64,000 nucleotides of DNA from Limimaricola soesokkakensis. GTDB taxonomy: Bacteria; Pseudomonadota; Alphaproteobacteria; Rhodobacterales; Rhodobacteraceae. Of the stretch, positions 36,971 to 48,911 are shown in pieces (the stretch's first letter is position 1; every line of letters starts with the position of its first letter). The stretch is taken from the NCBI RefSeq assembly GCF_900172345.1, contig NZ_FWFY01000003.1:62001-126000 (forward strand), given 5' to 3'. The notes under the pieces were generated by a model. That model had not been told where the DNA came from. It searched no databases and saw only the letters and a list, made by a program, of their open reading frames with translations. A program made the position numbers and the translations under genes.

Positions 36971-36993
36971 TCATCTTTCTCCAAATACGCATG
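36971..36993 (+). repeat. dispersed 23-nt motif, copy 1
   Basis: Starts TCATCTTTCT and ends AAATACGCATG, lying between irr and proC. It matches the copy at 50211-50233 at all but two positions. Likely a family-wide intergenic element near gene ends. Confidence 0.55.
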
Positions 36994-37088
36994 CTCCAAG
37001 GCCGGCCCTGCGCTGCCTTCGGGTCATCTGCTTGCAGCTTCCTGCCCACGCGCCTAGCCTCCCGCGCAAACTCAAAGGAGGTTGCGCC

Positions 37089-37904
37089 ATGCAGATGGAT
37101 GAAGTTGCGCGCCGGGGCCTCGTGCTCCTGGGCTGCGGCAAGATGGGTTCGGCGATGCTGGCGGGCTGGCTCGAAGGCGGTCTGCCGAAGCAGTCCGTTA
37201 CCGTGCTCGACCCCAAACCCTCGGAGTGGCTGCAAAAGCAGGGCGTGCGCCTGAACGAGGAACTGCCCGAAGATCCGGCGATCGTGCTGGTCGCGGTGAA
37301 GCCGCAGATGATGGGCGACGCGCTGCCCTCGATGCAGGCCAAGGGTAACGGCACGACGCTGTTCGTCTCGGTCGCGGCCGGTACGCCGATCGCCACCTTC
37401 GAACAGGCGCTGGGCGAGAGCACCCCGATCGTGCGCGCCATGCCGAACACGCCCTCGGCGATCGGCCGGGGCATCACCGCGATCATCGGCAACGCGCATG
37501 CCACGTCCGAGCAGGTCGATCTCGCGGAAGAGCTGCTGCGGGCCGTGGGACAGGTGGTGCGGCTGGAATCCGAGGATCAGATGGACGGCGTCACCGCCGT
37601 GTCGGGCTCCGGGCCGGCCTATGTGTTTCACCTGATCGAGACCATGGCCAAGGCGGGCGAGGAGCAGGGGTTGAGCCCCGAACTGGCGCTGCAGCTCGCC
37701 ACCGCCACCGTGGCGGGGGCGGGGGCGCTGGCTGACGGCTCGGACGAGCACCCCGGCAAGCTGCGCGAGAACGTGACCTCGCCCAACGGCACGACCCAGG
37801 CCGCGCTCGACGTGCTGATGAACGAGAAAGACGGCTTTCCGGTGCTGCTGAGCCGGGCGCTCAAGGCCGCGGCCGACCGCTCTCGCGAGCTTGCGAATGG
37901 GTGA
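37089..37904 (+). CDS. proC: pyrroline-5-carboxylate reductase
   Basis: A 271-residue enzyme making proline from P5C with NAD(P)H. It has the [12 protein letters not shown] nucleotide motif, [14 protein letters not shown] and the C-terminal signature [15 protein letters not shown]. An almost perfect AAAGGAGG lies 7 nt before the ATG at 37089. The stop overlaps the next gene by 8 nt. Confidence 0.95.
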   Translation: MQMDEVARRGLVLLGCGKMGSAMLAGWLEGGLPKQSVTVLDPKPSEWLQKQGVRLNEELPEDPAIVLVAVKPQMMGDALPSMQAKGNGTTLFVSVAAGTPIATFEQALGESTPIVRAMPNTPSAIGRGITAIIGNAHATSEQVDLAEELLRAVGQVVRLESEDQMDGVTAVSGSGPAYVFHLIETMAKAGEEQGLSPELALQLATATVAGAGALADGSDEHPGKLRENVTSPNGTTQAALDVLMNEKDGFPVLLSRALKAAADRSRELANG

Positions 37905-38250
37905 GGCGCGGTCTTCGGAAATCGTCTTTGACGATTTTGCCAAGGTGGATATCCGCGCGGGCACGGTGACCCGCGCGGAGCCCTATCCAGAAGCCCGCAA
38001 GCCCGCGATCAAGCTCTGGATCGATTTCGGCGAGGAGATCGGCGAAAAGCGTTCTTCGGCGCAGATCGCGACGCATTACGACCCCGTCGATCTGGAGGGC
38101 CGGCAGGTGCTGGCGGTAGTGAACTTCCCGCCGCGCCAGATCGGTCGGTTCCTGTCGGAGGTGCTGGTGCTCGGCCTGCCCGACGCCGAAGGCGCGATCG
38201 TGCTGATCGGCCCGGACCAGCCTGTGCCGTCGGGAGGGCGGCTGTCATGA
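37897..38250 (+). CDS. csaA: tRNA-binding-domain protein, CsaA-like
   Basis: A 117-residue OB-fold protein: [42 protein letters not shown], and [18 protein letters not shown]. This is the dimeric tRNA-binding CsaA family, first proposed as an export chaperone in Bacillus. It overlaps proC by 8 nt and the dehydrogenase by 4 nt, so it is translationally linked to both. Confidence 0.88.
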   Translation: MGEARSSEIVFDDFAKVDIRAGTVTRAEPYPEARKPAIKLWIDFGEEIGEKRSSAQIATHYDPVDLEGRQVLAVVNFPPRQIGRFLSEVLVLGLPDAEGAIVLIGPDQPVPSGGRLS

Positions 38251-39209
38251 CCAAGAAGACCATGCTCGTCACGCGGCCGCTGCCGCAATCCGTGCTCGAC
38301 GCCTGCGCGCAGAAGTTCGAGGCGACCTTCCGCGACGCCGATCGTGGCCTGACCGAGGCCGAGGCGGCCGAGGCGCTCGGCGCCTATGACATCATCCTGT
38401 GCACGCTGGGCGATCGTTTCACCGCGCAGGCCTTCGCGCAGGCCGGCGAGATCCGCTGCGGCCTGCTCGCCAATTTCGGCGTGGGCTACAACCATATCGA
38501 CGCGGATGCCGCACGCGCGGCTGGCGTTGCGGTGTCGAACACGCCGGGTGCGGTCACCGATGCCACCGCCGATATTGGTTTGACGCTGCTTCTGGCCACG
38601 GCGCGCCGTGCCGGCGAGGGCGAGCGGCTGGTGCGGGCCGGGGCATGGACCGGCTGGGCGCCGACGCAGATGTTGGGCGCGCATGTGACCGGCAAGACCG
38701 TCGGCATCGTCGGCATGGGCCGGATCGGCCAGGCGGTGGCCAAGCGCTGCGCGCTCGGCTTCGACATGCAGGTGCTCTATCACAGCCGCTCGTCCAAGGC
38801 GGTGCCGCTGCCCGCGATGCAGGTGGGCGATCTCGAGGAGCTGATGTCCTCGGCCGATTTCGTGGTGGTGACGGTGCCGGCCACGCCGGAGACCAAGCAC
38901 CTGATCAGCCGCGACATGCTGTCGGTGATGAAGCCGGGTGGCATCCTCATCAATATCTCGCGCGGCGACGTGGTCGACGAGACGGCACTGATCGAGGCGC
39001 TGGAAGCGGGACGGATCGGCGGCGCCGGGCTCGACGTCTACGAGAACGAGCCGCAGGTGCCCGAGCGGCTGCGCAGGCTCGATAACGCGGTGCTGCTGCC
39101 GCATCTGGGCACGGCGGCGCTCGAGGTGCGCGAGGCGATGGGGCGGATGGCGCTCGACAATGCCTGCGCCTTCGTCAAGGACCAAGCACCGCCGAACCTC
39201 GTCAACTGA
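38247..39209 (+). CDS. D-2-hydroxyacid dehydrogenase (glyoxylate/hydroxypyruvate reductase-like)
   Basis: A 320-residue enzyme. The nucleotide domain is GIVGMGRIGQAVAKR; NISRGDVVDETAL holds the catalytic Arg, GLDVYENEP the Glu and LLPHLGTAALE the catalytic His. The family includes glyoxylate and hydroxypyruvate reductases and formate dehydrogenase-like enzymes; the substrate is not resolvable here. The ATGA overlap makes it the last gene of the proC unit. Its stop lies only 3 bp from the convergent tdk stop. Confidence 0.85.
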   Translation: MTKKTMLVTRPLPQSVLDACAQKFEATFRDADRGLTEAEAAEALGAYDIILCTLGDRFTAQAFAQAGEIRCGLLANFGVGYNHIDADAARAAGVAVSNTPGAVTDATADIGLTLLLATARRAGEGERLVRAGAWTGWAPTQMLGAHVTGKTVGIVGMGRIGQAVAKRCALGFDMQVLYHSRSSKAVPLPAMQVGDLEELMSSADFVVVTVPATPETKHLISRDMLSVMKPGGILINISRGDVVDETALIEALEAGRIGGAGLDVYENEPQVPERLRRLDNAVLLPHLGTAALEVREAMGRMALDNACAFVKDQAPPNLVN

Positions 39210-39212
39210 CGC

Positions 39213-39797
39213 TCAGGCGGGGCGGTCGCCGATCGCCTCGCGGAAATGCCGGCGGCAGAGCGAGACGTAGCGGTCGTTGCCGCCGATCTCGACCTGGTCG
39301 CCCGCCATCGCCACCCGGCCCTCGGCATCCTTGCGCACCACCATGGTCGCCTTGCGACCGCAGTAGCAGATGGTGCGCACCTCGCGCATCTCGTCGGCCA
39401 GCGCCAGAAGCGTCGCCGAGCCGGGAAACAGATGCCCGAGGAAGTCGACGCGCAGCCCGTAGCACATCACCGGGACCTTCAGATCGTCCACCGCACGGGC
39501 GAGCTGCCACACCTGTTCGGGGGACAGGAACTGCGCCTCGTCCACGAAGACGCAGGCGCAGGGCGTCTCGAGCCGCGCCGTGATCTTCTCGAACAGGTCA
39601 TCGCCCGCGTCGAAGGTGTCGGCCTTGGAGCCGATGCCGATGCGGCTCTTGATGAAGCCCTCGCCCGAGCGGTTGTCGAAGCGCGCGGTCAGCAGGTAGG
39701 TCTGCATGCCCCGCTCGGCGTAGTTGTGCGCCGCCTGCAACAGCACCGTCGACTTGCCGGCGTTCATGGTCGAGTAGTTGAAATAGAGCTTGGCCAT
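39213..39797 (-). CDS. tdk: thymidine kinase
   Basis: A 194-residue type II thymidine kinase of dNTP salvage. The P-loop is MNAGKST, the catalytic block FVDEAQFL, and the zinc-binding lasso region has CYCGRKA and CRRHF. The start at 39797 matches the family N-terminus (MAKLYFNYSTM). It lies downstream of the hibernation-factor gene, with two palindromes in the 103-bp gap. Confidence 0.95.
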   Translation of the reverse strand: MAKLYFNYSTMNAGKSTVLLQAAHNYAERGMQTYLLTARFDNRSGEGFIKSRIGIGSKADTFDAGDDLFEKITARLETPCACVFVDEAQFLSPEQVWQLARAVDDLKVPVMCYGLRVDFLGHLFPGSATLLALADEMREVRTICYCGRKATMVVRKDAEGRVAMAGDQVEIGGNDRYVSLCRRHFREAIGDRPA

Positions 39798-39854
39798 GGC
39801 CCGGTCACATACAAAGGGCGGCGCGTCCTGACAACGCGCCGCCGGGGCCGGGGG

Positions 39855-39876
39855 CAAGAGTTTTGCAAAACTCTTG
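39855..39876. repeat. 22-bp perfect palindrome between the hibernation factor gene and tdk
   Basis: CAAGAGTTTTG followed by its exact complement, without a loop, next to a second inverted repeat (39879-39898). The pair resembles dispersed intergenic elements of Rhodobacterales. Confidence 0.65.
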
Positions 39877-39878
39877 CG

Positions 39879-39898
39879 CAAATCCTTGGAAGGATTTG
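39879..39898. repeat. inverted repeat with 9-bp arms, 3 bp past the hibernation factor stop
   Basis: CAAATCCTT and AAGGATTTG separated by GG. With the palindrome at 39855-39876 it forms a tandem hairpin element. Neither has a clear T tract, so simple Rho-independent termination is not obvious. Confidence 0.55.
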
Positions 39899-39900
39899 GG

Positions 39901-40485
39901 TCAGGCCTGGGAGGGAACGTCGCCCTGCAGCTGCATCCGGCCGATTGGCCGCACGCTGGTCGCCTGCGGGCCCATGCCGTTCGGGCCGTCATCGACGATC
40001 GACAGCTCGACCGGCGTGTTCTCCTCGAGCTTGCCGAAGCCGTCCTCGGCCACGCTCGCCTTGTGGAACCAGATGTCGCGCCCGTCGAGAGTCTCGATGA
40101 AGCCGTACTCCGTGAAGAGCTGACGCACCCGGCCCTGCGGCGGCCCCTCATGCGCCTTCACGTCGCCCTGCACCTTCTGGGCGGCATGCTCGAGCTGACG
40201 CTCCATCGCGTAGAAGGCATCCCGCACGGCGAGGTAGGGATCATGCTTGTCGCCCTTGCCCGGATCATGGCTCACCACGAGCTCCTTGCCCGGCACCCGG
40301 CATTCGACGCGCACGTGGTAGCCCTTGGCGCCGCCCTGGCTGCGGTTCGGGACCTCGACCACGACGTGACAGCTCGTGATATGGTTGTGAAAGCGCTCCA
40401 ACTTGGCGACGCGTTCGCGGATCCGGGCCTCCAGCCCGTTCGAGCTGTCCATGTTGTGGAAGGCGATCTCGAGGGGGGTATCCAT
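39901..40485 (-). CDS. ribosome hibernation factor (HPF/RaiA) fused to a cold-shock domain
   Basis: A 194-residue fusion. Residues 4-105 are an RaiA/HPF domain (IAFHNMDSSNGLEARIRERVAKL, SQGGAKGYHVRVECRVPG, DPYLAVRDAFYAMERQL). Residues 118-185 are a cold-shock domain with RNP-like YGFIETL and DIWFHKAS. Short HPF proteins silence 70S ribosomes; here an RNA-binding OB fold replaces the dimerising tail of long HPFs. A 16-bp inverted repeat covers its ribosome binding site and start (see 40482-40524), so its translation may be regulated by RNA structure. It follows carB by 63 bp. Confidence 0.9.
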   Translation of the reverse strand: MDTPLEIAFHNMDSSNGLEARIRERVAKLERFHNHITSCHVVVEVPNRSQGGAKGYHVRVECRVPGKELVVSHDPGKGDKHDPYLAVRDAFYAMERQLEHAAQKVQGDVKAHEGPPQGRVRQLFTEYGFIETLDGRDIWFHKASVAEDGFGKLEENTPVELSIVDDGPNGMGPQATSVRPIGRMQLQGDVPSQA

Positions 40486-40524
40486 GCGTTTCTCCCTTCT
40501 GCTTGGTGAGGGAGAAACGCATGG
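40482..40524 (-). promoter_or_regulatory. perfect 16-bp inverted repeat covering the HPF-CSD ribosome binding site and start codon
   Basis: Arms 40482-40497 and 40509-40524 are exact complements, with an 11-nt loop. In the transcript (minus strand) the 3' arm contains AGGGAG and the AUG at 40485, so both would be base-paired. The 5' arm carries a mirrored AUG that opens an overlapping frame (40522 to 40265). A 5-bp hairpin (40532-40536 with 40540-40544) lies just upstream. Confidence 0.7.
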
Positions 40525-40548
40525 TCGCTCAGGCCGTTCCGGCCAGCG

Positions 40549-43878
<3,330 letters not shown>

Positions 43879-44047
43879 GGGACCCTCGTGTTTCTCGCGC
43901 AGCCTCAAGGGGAGGGGGCCGCGCAAATCGTCGCGGTTATAGACATGGGCGGGCGCAGCGCAAGGCCCCGCGGTCCCGCTAGGGAAAGCAATCGTCCCGC
44001 CCCCTGTCGCCCGGCCCTCCGGCGATGTATCGGGGAAGCGCAAAAGA

Positions 44048-45172
44048 ATGTGGACGAAGATGCGGATAGGCTTCGATAGCGGCCCCGGCGGGCGGGGCGC
44101 AATCTTCTCGCGCCCGCAGCGGCTAATCGAGGCGTGGCAGCCCGGCGGCGTGCCGCTGGCGCTGGCCGCCATCGACGCGGCGCGGGCCGAGGGGGCTTGG
44201 GTCGCTGGCTATGCGAGCTATGAGCTGGGTTATGCGCTGGAGCGGCGTTTGACCCCCTCGATGCCCGAGCCGCGCCGCCTGCCGCTCCTTCGCTTCGGCG
44301 TGTTCGAAACAGAACCCGAGCCATGGTCTCCGCGGGTCGGCCCCGCCAGCCTCGGGGCCCTCGTTCCGCGCTGGACGGCCACCGAGCACGCAACGGCACT
44401 GGAGCGGGTGCGGGCCTATATCGCGGCGGGCGACATCTATCAGGCCAATCTGACCTTCCCGCTGGACGCCGCCTGCTCGGGAAGCCCCGAGGCGCTGTTC
44501 GCGGCGCTGTCGCGCGGCCAGCGGGTTTCGCACGGGGCTCTGGTCGAGCAGGAGGGGCTGCCGGCGCTGGTCTCGCGCTCGCCGGAGCTGTTCTTCGCCA
44601 CCGACGGGGCCGGGCGCATCGAGACCCGGCCGATGAAGGGCACGCGGCCTCGCGGCGCGACGCCCGAGGAGGACGCCGCGCATCGCGCCTTTCTCGCTGC
44701 CGACGAAAAGAACCGCGCCGAGAACCTGATGATCGTCGATCTGCTGCGCAACGATCTGAGCCGCGTGGCGGTGCCGGGAAGCGTTTCGGTGCCGAAGCTG
44801 TTCGACATCGAAATCTATGCGACGGTGCACCAGATGGTAAGCCATGTCGCGGCGCGGCTGGCGCCCGGCGTCGGCCTCGGGGCGATCCTCGCGGCGCTGT
44901 TTCCCTGCGGCTCGATCACCGGCGCGCCAAAGCTGCGGGCGATGGAGATCATCCGCGAGCTGGAGCCGTGGCCACGTGAGGCCTATTGCGGCGCGATCGG
45001 CTGGGCCGCGCCGGATGGGCGGTCCTCCTTCAACGTCGCGATCCGCACGCTGATGGTCGAGGCGGGGCGCGCCACCCTCAATGTGGGCGGCGGCATCGTC
45101 TGGGACAGCGATGCGGCTTCGGAATGGGACGAGGCGTTGTGGAAGACCCGCTTCGCCCGCCTTCCGGGCTGA
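44048..45172 (+). CDS. pabB: aminodeoxychorismate synthase component I
   Basis: A 374-residue chorismate-binding enzyme. Motifs are [44 protein letters not shown] and [17 protein letters not shown], as in PabB rather than anthranilate synthase. With a glutamine amidotransferase (not here) it makes aminodeoxychorismate for folate. The start could instead be ATG 44060 (MRIGFDSG). It is divergent from carB and 3 bp upstream of the class IV aminotransferase gene. Confidence 0.93.
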   Translation: MWTKMRIGFDSGPGGRGAIFSRPQRLIEAWQPGGVPLALAAIDAARAEGAWVAGYASYELGYALERRLTPSMPEPRRLPLLRFGVFETEPEPWSPRVGPASLGALVPRWTATEHATALERVRAYIAAGDIYQANLTFPLDAACSGSPEALFAALSRGQRVSHGALVEQEGLPALVSRSPELFFATDGAGRIETRPMKGTRPRGATPEEDAAHRAFLAADEKNRAENLMIVDLLRNDLSRVAVPGSVSVPKLFDIEIYATVHQMVSHVAARLAPGVGLGAILAALFPCGSITGAPKLRAMEIIRELEPWPREAYCGAIGWAAPDGRSSFNVAIRTLMVEAGRATLNVGGGIVWDSDAASEWDEALWKTRFARLPG

Positions 45173-45175
45173 ACC

Positions 45176-45817
45176 ATGGCCACTTTGTTCCCCAAATACG
45201 CAGATCCGCCGGTGCCGGCCGGAGCGCGGCCGCAGATCATCGAGACGCTTGGCGCGCATCCCGGCGAGGGGCCGCGCCGCTTGCCCGCGCATCTCGACCG
45301 CATGGGAGCCACCGCCGAGGCGCTGAGCTACCCCTTCGACCGCACCCGCGCCGAGACGTTGCTCGACCTCGCGCCCGAGGCACCGCTGCGCTGCCGCCTG
45401 ACGCTCGGGCCCGATGGCGAGTTCGACCTGACCACGGCGCCGCTCGGGCCGAACCCGCCGGAATGGCGCGTGGCGATTCATCCCGAGCGGCTCGACCCGT
45501 CCGACCCTTGGCTCTACCGCAAGACGACACGGCGCGCGCTCTACGACAAGGCGCGAGCCGCGCTGCCCGAAGGCTTGGACGAGTGGCTGTTCCTGAACCG
45601 GGCGGGTGAGGCTTGCGAGGGCACGATCACCAATCTCTTCGTCGGGGATCGGACGCCGGCTTTGTCCTGCGGGCTGCTGCCCGGCGTGCTGCGGGCCGAG
45701 CTCTTGAAGCAGGGCTGGCGCGAGGCGGTCGTGAGACCGGACGAGCTCGCAGGCGCCCGCTTCTTCATGGGCAACTCGCTTCGCGGACTGATCCCGGCGC
45801 GGCTCGTCGCGGGCTGA
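45176..45817 (+). CDS. pabC: aminotransferase class IV, probably aminodeoxychorismate lyase
   Basis: A 213-residue fold-type IV PLP enzyme: PQIIETLG, YRKTTRRALYDKA with the Schiff-base Lys, and the CEGTITNLFVG and CGLLPGVLR loops. Beside pabB it most likely removes pyruvate from aminodeoxychorismate to give p-aminobenzoate. The ATG at 45176 gives a long N-terminus that overlaps a repeat-like motif (see 45182-45202); GTG at 45212, in frame, would give the usual length. The true start is uncertain. Confidence 0.85.
   Translation: MATLFPKYADPPVPAGARPQIIETLGAHPGEGPRRLPAHLDRMGATAEALSYPFDRTRAETLLDLAPEAPLRCRLTLGPDGEFDLTTAPLGPNPPEWRVAIHPERLDPSDPWLYRKTTRRALYDKARAALPEGLDEWLFLNRAGEACEGTITNLFVGDRTPALSCGLLPGVLRAELLKQGWREAVVRPDELAGARFFMGNSLRGLIPARLVAG
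45182..45202 (+). repeat. divergent copy of the dispersed motif at the pabC start
   Basis: CTTTGTTCCCCAAATACGCA resembles the 23-nt motif at 36971 and 50211 (shared CTTT...AAATACGCA). It lies inside the first codons of pabC as called from 45176. Confidence 0.35.
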
Positions 45818-45830
45818 CCCCTCGGCTTGC

Positions 45831-45859
45831 TTGACATCAAGGCCCCAACCCGGTGTATC
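45831..45859 (+). promoter_or_regulatory. sigma-70 promoter of aspS
   Basis: Consensus TTGACA (45831-45836), 17-nt spacer, TGTATC (45854-45859). It implies a leader of about 20-25 nt before the aspS start. The best-matching promoter I see in the window. Confidence 0.65.
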
Positions 45860-45888
45860 GGCGCGACACCCGCCGAAAGGGACCAAGA

Positions 45889-47664
45889 ATGCACGCCTAC
45901 CGCACCCACACCTGCGCCGCCCTGACCCGTGACAATGTCGGCGATACCGTCCGGCTGTCGGGCTGGGTGCATCGGATCCGCGACCATGGCGGCATCCTGT
46001 TTATCGACCTGCGCGACCATTACGGCGTCACGCAGGTGCTCTGCGATCCCGACAGCGCCGCCTTCGCCGATGTCGAGAAGCTGCGCTCGGAATGGTGCAT
46101 CCGCATCGATGGCGAGGTGAAGGCCCGCGCGCCTGAGCTGGTGAACCCCAAGCTGCCGACCGGCGAGATCGAGGTCTTCGTGCGCGGCGTCGAGGTGCTG
46201 GGTGCCTCCAAGGAGCTGCCGCTGCAGGTCTTCGGCGATCAGGAATACCCCGAGGAAACGCGTCTCAAGTACCGCTATCTCGACCTACGCCGCGAGGCGA
46301 TGCAGGCCAACATGACGCTGCGCTCGGACGTGGTCCGCTCGATCCGCCAGCGGATGTGGGACCAGAACTTCCGCGAGTACCAGACGCCGATCATCACCGC
46401 CTCCTCACCCGAAGGCGCGCGCGACTTCCTCGTGCCCTCGCGCCTGCATCCGGGCAAGTTCTACGCGCTGCCGCAGGCGCCGCAGCAGTTCAAGCAACTC
46501 CTGATGGTCTCTGGCTTCGACAAGTATTTCCAGATCGCGCCCTGCTTCCGCGACGAGGACCCGCGCGCCGATCGCTCGCCGACCGATTTCTACCAGCTCG
46601 ACATGGAGATGAGCTTCGTCGAGCAGCAGGACGTGTTCGACACAATCCAGCCAGTGATGCAGGGCATCTTCGAGGAGTTTGGCGGCGGCCGGAAGGTCGA
46701 CACCGAATGGCCGCTCATCTCCTACAAGGACGCGGCGCTGTGGTACGGCACCGACAAGCCAGACCTGCGAAACCCGATCAGGATGCAGGACGTCTCCGAG
46801 CATTTCAAAGGCTCGGGCTTCGCGATCTTCGCCAAGCTGCTGGAACAGGAAGGCACGCAGATCCGTGCGATTCCCGCGCCGACGGGCGGCTCGCGCAAGT
46901 TCTGCGACCGGATGAACGCCTTCGCCCAGAAGGAAGGTCTTCCGGGCATGGGCTACATCTTCTGGCGCGAGGCCGAGGGTGGCATGGAAGCCGCCGGTCC
47001 GCTTGCCAAGAACATCGGGCCGGAGCGCACAGAGGCGATCCGCCAGCAGCTGGGCCTCGGCGTCGGTGACGCGGCCTTCTTTCTCGGCGGCAAGCCCGAG
47101 GCATTCGAGCGCGTGGCCGGCCGTGCCCGCGTGGTGATCGGCGAGGAGCTGGGTCTGACCGAGACCGACCGCTTCGCCTTTGCCTGGATCGTCGATTTCC
47201 CAATGTACGAGAAGGACGACGAGGGCCGGATCGACTTCTCCCACAACCCGTTCTCGATGCCGCAGGGCGGCATGGAGGCGCTGCAGGGCGATCCGCTTCA
47301 AGTACTGGGCTACCAGTACGACCTCGCCTGCAACGGCTACGAGCTGATCTCGGGGGCGATCCGGAACCACAAGCCGGAGATCATGTTCAAGGCGTTCGAA
47401 CTGGCGGGCTATGGCGAGGAAGAGGTGCGCAAGCGCTTCGGCGGCATGGTCAACGCGTTCCAGTACGGCGCGCCCCCGCATGGCGGCTGCGCGGCGGGCA
47501 TCGACCGCATGGTGATGCTGCTCGCCGACGAGGCCAACATCCGCGAGGTCATCCTCTTCCCGATGAACCAGCGGGCCGAGGACCTGATGATGAACGCGCC
47601 CTCCGAGCCCACTAACGAGCAGCTGCGCGAACTGCGCCTGCGGGTGCTGCCGCCCGAGAGCTGA
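45889..47664 (+). CDS. aspS: aspartyl-tRNA synthetase
   Basis: A 591-residue class II bacterial-type AspRS. The anticodon OB fold has [21 protein letters not shown], then the catalytic core ([53 protein letters not shown]), and motif 3 [10 protein letters not shown]. His33 in RDHGG matches the His reported in non-discriminating AspRS of Pseudomonas, so it may also charge tRNA-Asn. The ATG at 45889 has AAAGGGA before it. A clear promoter precedes it and a terminator follows. Confidence 0.96.
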   Translation: MHAYRTHTCAALTRDNVGDTVRLSGWVHRIRDHGGILFIDLRDHYGVTQVLCDPDSAAFADVEKLRSEWCIRIDGEVKARAPELVNPKLPTGEIEVFVRGVEVLGASKELPLQVFGDQEYPEETRLKYRYLDLRREAMQANMTLRSDVVRSIRQRMWDQNFREYQTPIITASSPEGARDFLVPSRLHPGKFYALPQAPQQFKQLLMVSGFDKYFQIAPCFRDEDPRADRSPTDFYQLDMEMSFVEQQDVFDTIQPVMQGIFEEFGGGRKVDTEWPLISYKDAALWYGTDKPDLRNPIRMQDVSEHFKGSGFAIFAKLLEQEGTQIRAIPAPTGGSRKFCDRMNAFAQKEGLPGMGYIFWREAEGGMEAAGPLAKNIGPERTEAIRQQLGLGVGDAAFFLGGKPEAFERVAGRARVVIGEELGLTETDRFAFAWIVDFPMYEKDDEGRIDFSHNPFSMPQGGMEALQGDPLQVLGYQYDLACNGYELISGAIRNHKPEIMFKAFELAGYGEEEVRKRFGGMVNAFQYGAPPHGGCAAGIDRMVMLLADEANIREVILFPMNQRAEDLMMNAPSEPTNEQLRELRLRVLPPES

Positions 47665-47685
47665 TCGGCCCGAATGAGCGACTAA

Positions 47686-47714
47686 AGGCCGCGCTTCCGG
47701 GCGCGGCCTCTTTT
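47686..47714 (+). terminator. Rho-independent terminator after aspS
   Basis: A 9-bp stem (47686-47694 with 47701-47709), a 6-nt loop, then C and TTTT (47711-47714). Confidence 0.85.
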
Positions 47715-47739
47715 GTTGCGATGTTTCACGGGCAACGCC

Positions 47740-48099
47740 TCAGAGCACCAGTCCCCCCAGCACGCAGATCCAGGCCAGCCCCACTGCCGCGCCCGCCACC
47801 GCCACCGCCGCACTGCCCGAATCCTTGGCCTGCTTGGCCAACTCGCGGCGCTCTTCCGAGACGTCGTCGACCACCCGCTCGATCGCGGTGTTGAGGCATT
47901 CGAAGGCCAGCACCATGATGCCGCCCATCAGCAGCATGCCCCGCTCGCCGGCCGAGAGCGGCAGCAGGAAGGCGAGGCCGGCCGAGACGATATTGGCCCA
48001 CATCCATTGGTGCAGGCTGCCCTCGGTGTTCCAGATATGCTTGAGGCCCTGCCAGGACCAAACCGCGCGCATGCGCAGCCTCTCGTAATGTTCGCGCAT
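47740..48099 (-). CDS. dgkA: diacylglycerol kinase
   Basis: A 119-residue integral membrane kinase with three membrane helices and the conserved IWNTEGSLHQWMWANI, FECLNTAIERVVDD and AKDSGSAAV blocks. It recycles diacylglycerol to phosphatidate at the inner membrane. The start at 48099 has GGAG 6 nt upstream; an earlier in-frame start (48180) is less likely. It is convergent to aspS. Confidence 0.92.
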   Translation of the reverse strand: MREHYERLRMRAVWSWQGLKHIWNTEGSLHQWMWANIVSAGLAFLLPLSAGERGMLLMGGIMVLAFECLNTAIERVVDDVSEERRELAKQAKDSGSAAVAVAGAAVGLAWICVLGGLVL

Positions 48100-48254
48100 C
48101 TTCGGCTCCCGGATCGGAGCGCGCAGAATGGCCGCTCTGCCGGGCGAAGCCAAGACGCGCCGGAGCCTTGCCGGCAGCAATGAAATGCCGGTGACGCTGC
48201 GACCTGTACCAATGCCCCCTGCACCGGCCGCCGCGCCGCGCTAGATGTGAACCC

Positions 48255-48911
48255 ATGACACCTCAACACGAAGACTATCCCGCCTATGCCCGTTCCGAGC
48301 GCATCGCCGATGGCGTGATCCATGCGCTCGGCGTGACCTTCGCGCTGACCGGCGCGGTGCTGCTCATCGTGTTCTCGGCGATGGCGGCGGAGGCGCAGGC
48401 GGGCCGGATCGCCGCCGTCGCCGTCTATGGCGGCGCGCTGATCGCGACATTCACGGCCTCGGCCTTTTACCACATGACGCCATGGACTGGGCTCCGGCCG
48501 GTGCTGCGGCGGATCGACCACGCGGCGATCTACCTGAAGATTGCGGGCACCTACACGCCACTGGTGGTACTGATCGGGTCGGCCTTCGCCTATGCGATCC
48601 TCGCGGTGGTCTGGGCCGTGGCGCTGGGCGGCGCGATCTCGCGTCTGTTCTTCTGGAAGAGCCCGGGCCGGCTCGGGCCGACTCTCTACCTCGTTCTCGG
48701 CTGGCTAAGCACCGCGCTGGTCTGGTCGCTGGCGCTGACGCTGCCGGTGGCCTCGACCGTGCTGGTGGTCATCGGCGGGCTGCTCTACTCGGCCGGCGTG
48801 ATCTTCTTCCTGTGGGAAAAGCTGCGCTTTTCCAACGCGATCTGGCATGGCTTCGTGCTGGCAGCCTCGGCCTGCTTCTTTGCCGCGATCACGATGGGGG
48901 TGCTCGGCTGA
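48255..48911 (+). CDS. hemolysin III / PAQR family membrane protein
   Basis: A 218-residue protein with seven hydrophobic segments: RIADGVIHALGVTFAL, TASAFYHMTPW with the first metal-ligand His, RIDHAAIYLKIAGTYTP and the last-helix region RFSNAIWHGFVLAAS. In PAQR proteins the last helix normally supplies two His (H-x3-H); here the first position is Asn, so only one remains. Bacterial members are membrane proteins of unclear role, with no real evidence that they lyse cells. Confidence 0.88.
   Translation: MTPQHEDYPAYARSERIADGVIHALGVTFALTGAVLLIVFSAMAAEAQAGRIAAVAVYGGALIATFTASAFYHMTPWTGLRPVLRRIDHAAIYLKIAGTYTPLVVLIGSAFAYAILAVVWAVALGGAISRLFFWKSPGRLGPTLYLVLGWLSTALVWSLALTLPVASTVLVVIGGLLYSAGVIFFLWEKLRFSNAIWHGFVLAASACFFAAITMGVLG

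Noticed and set aside
36333-37964. Long upstream extension of the fabA frame
   Set aside because: It runs antisense across irr and proC; FabA has its normal start at 36332.
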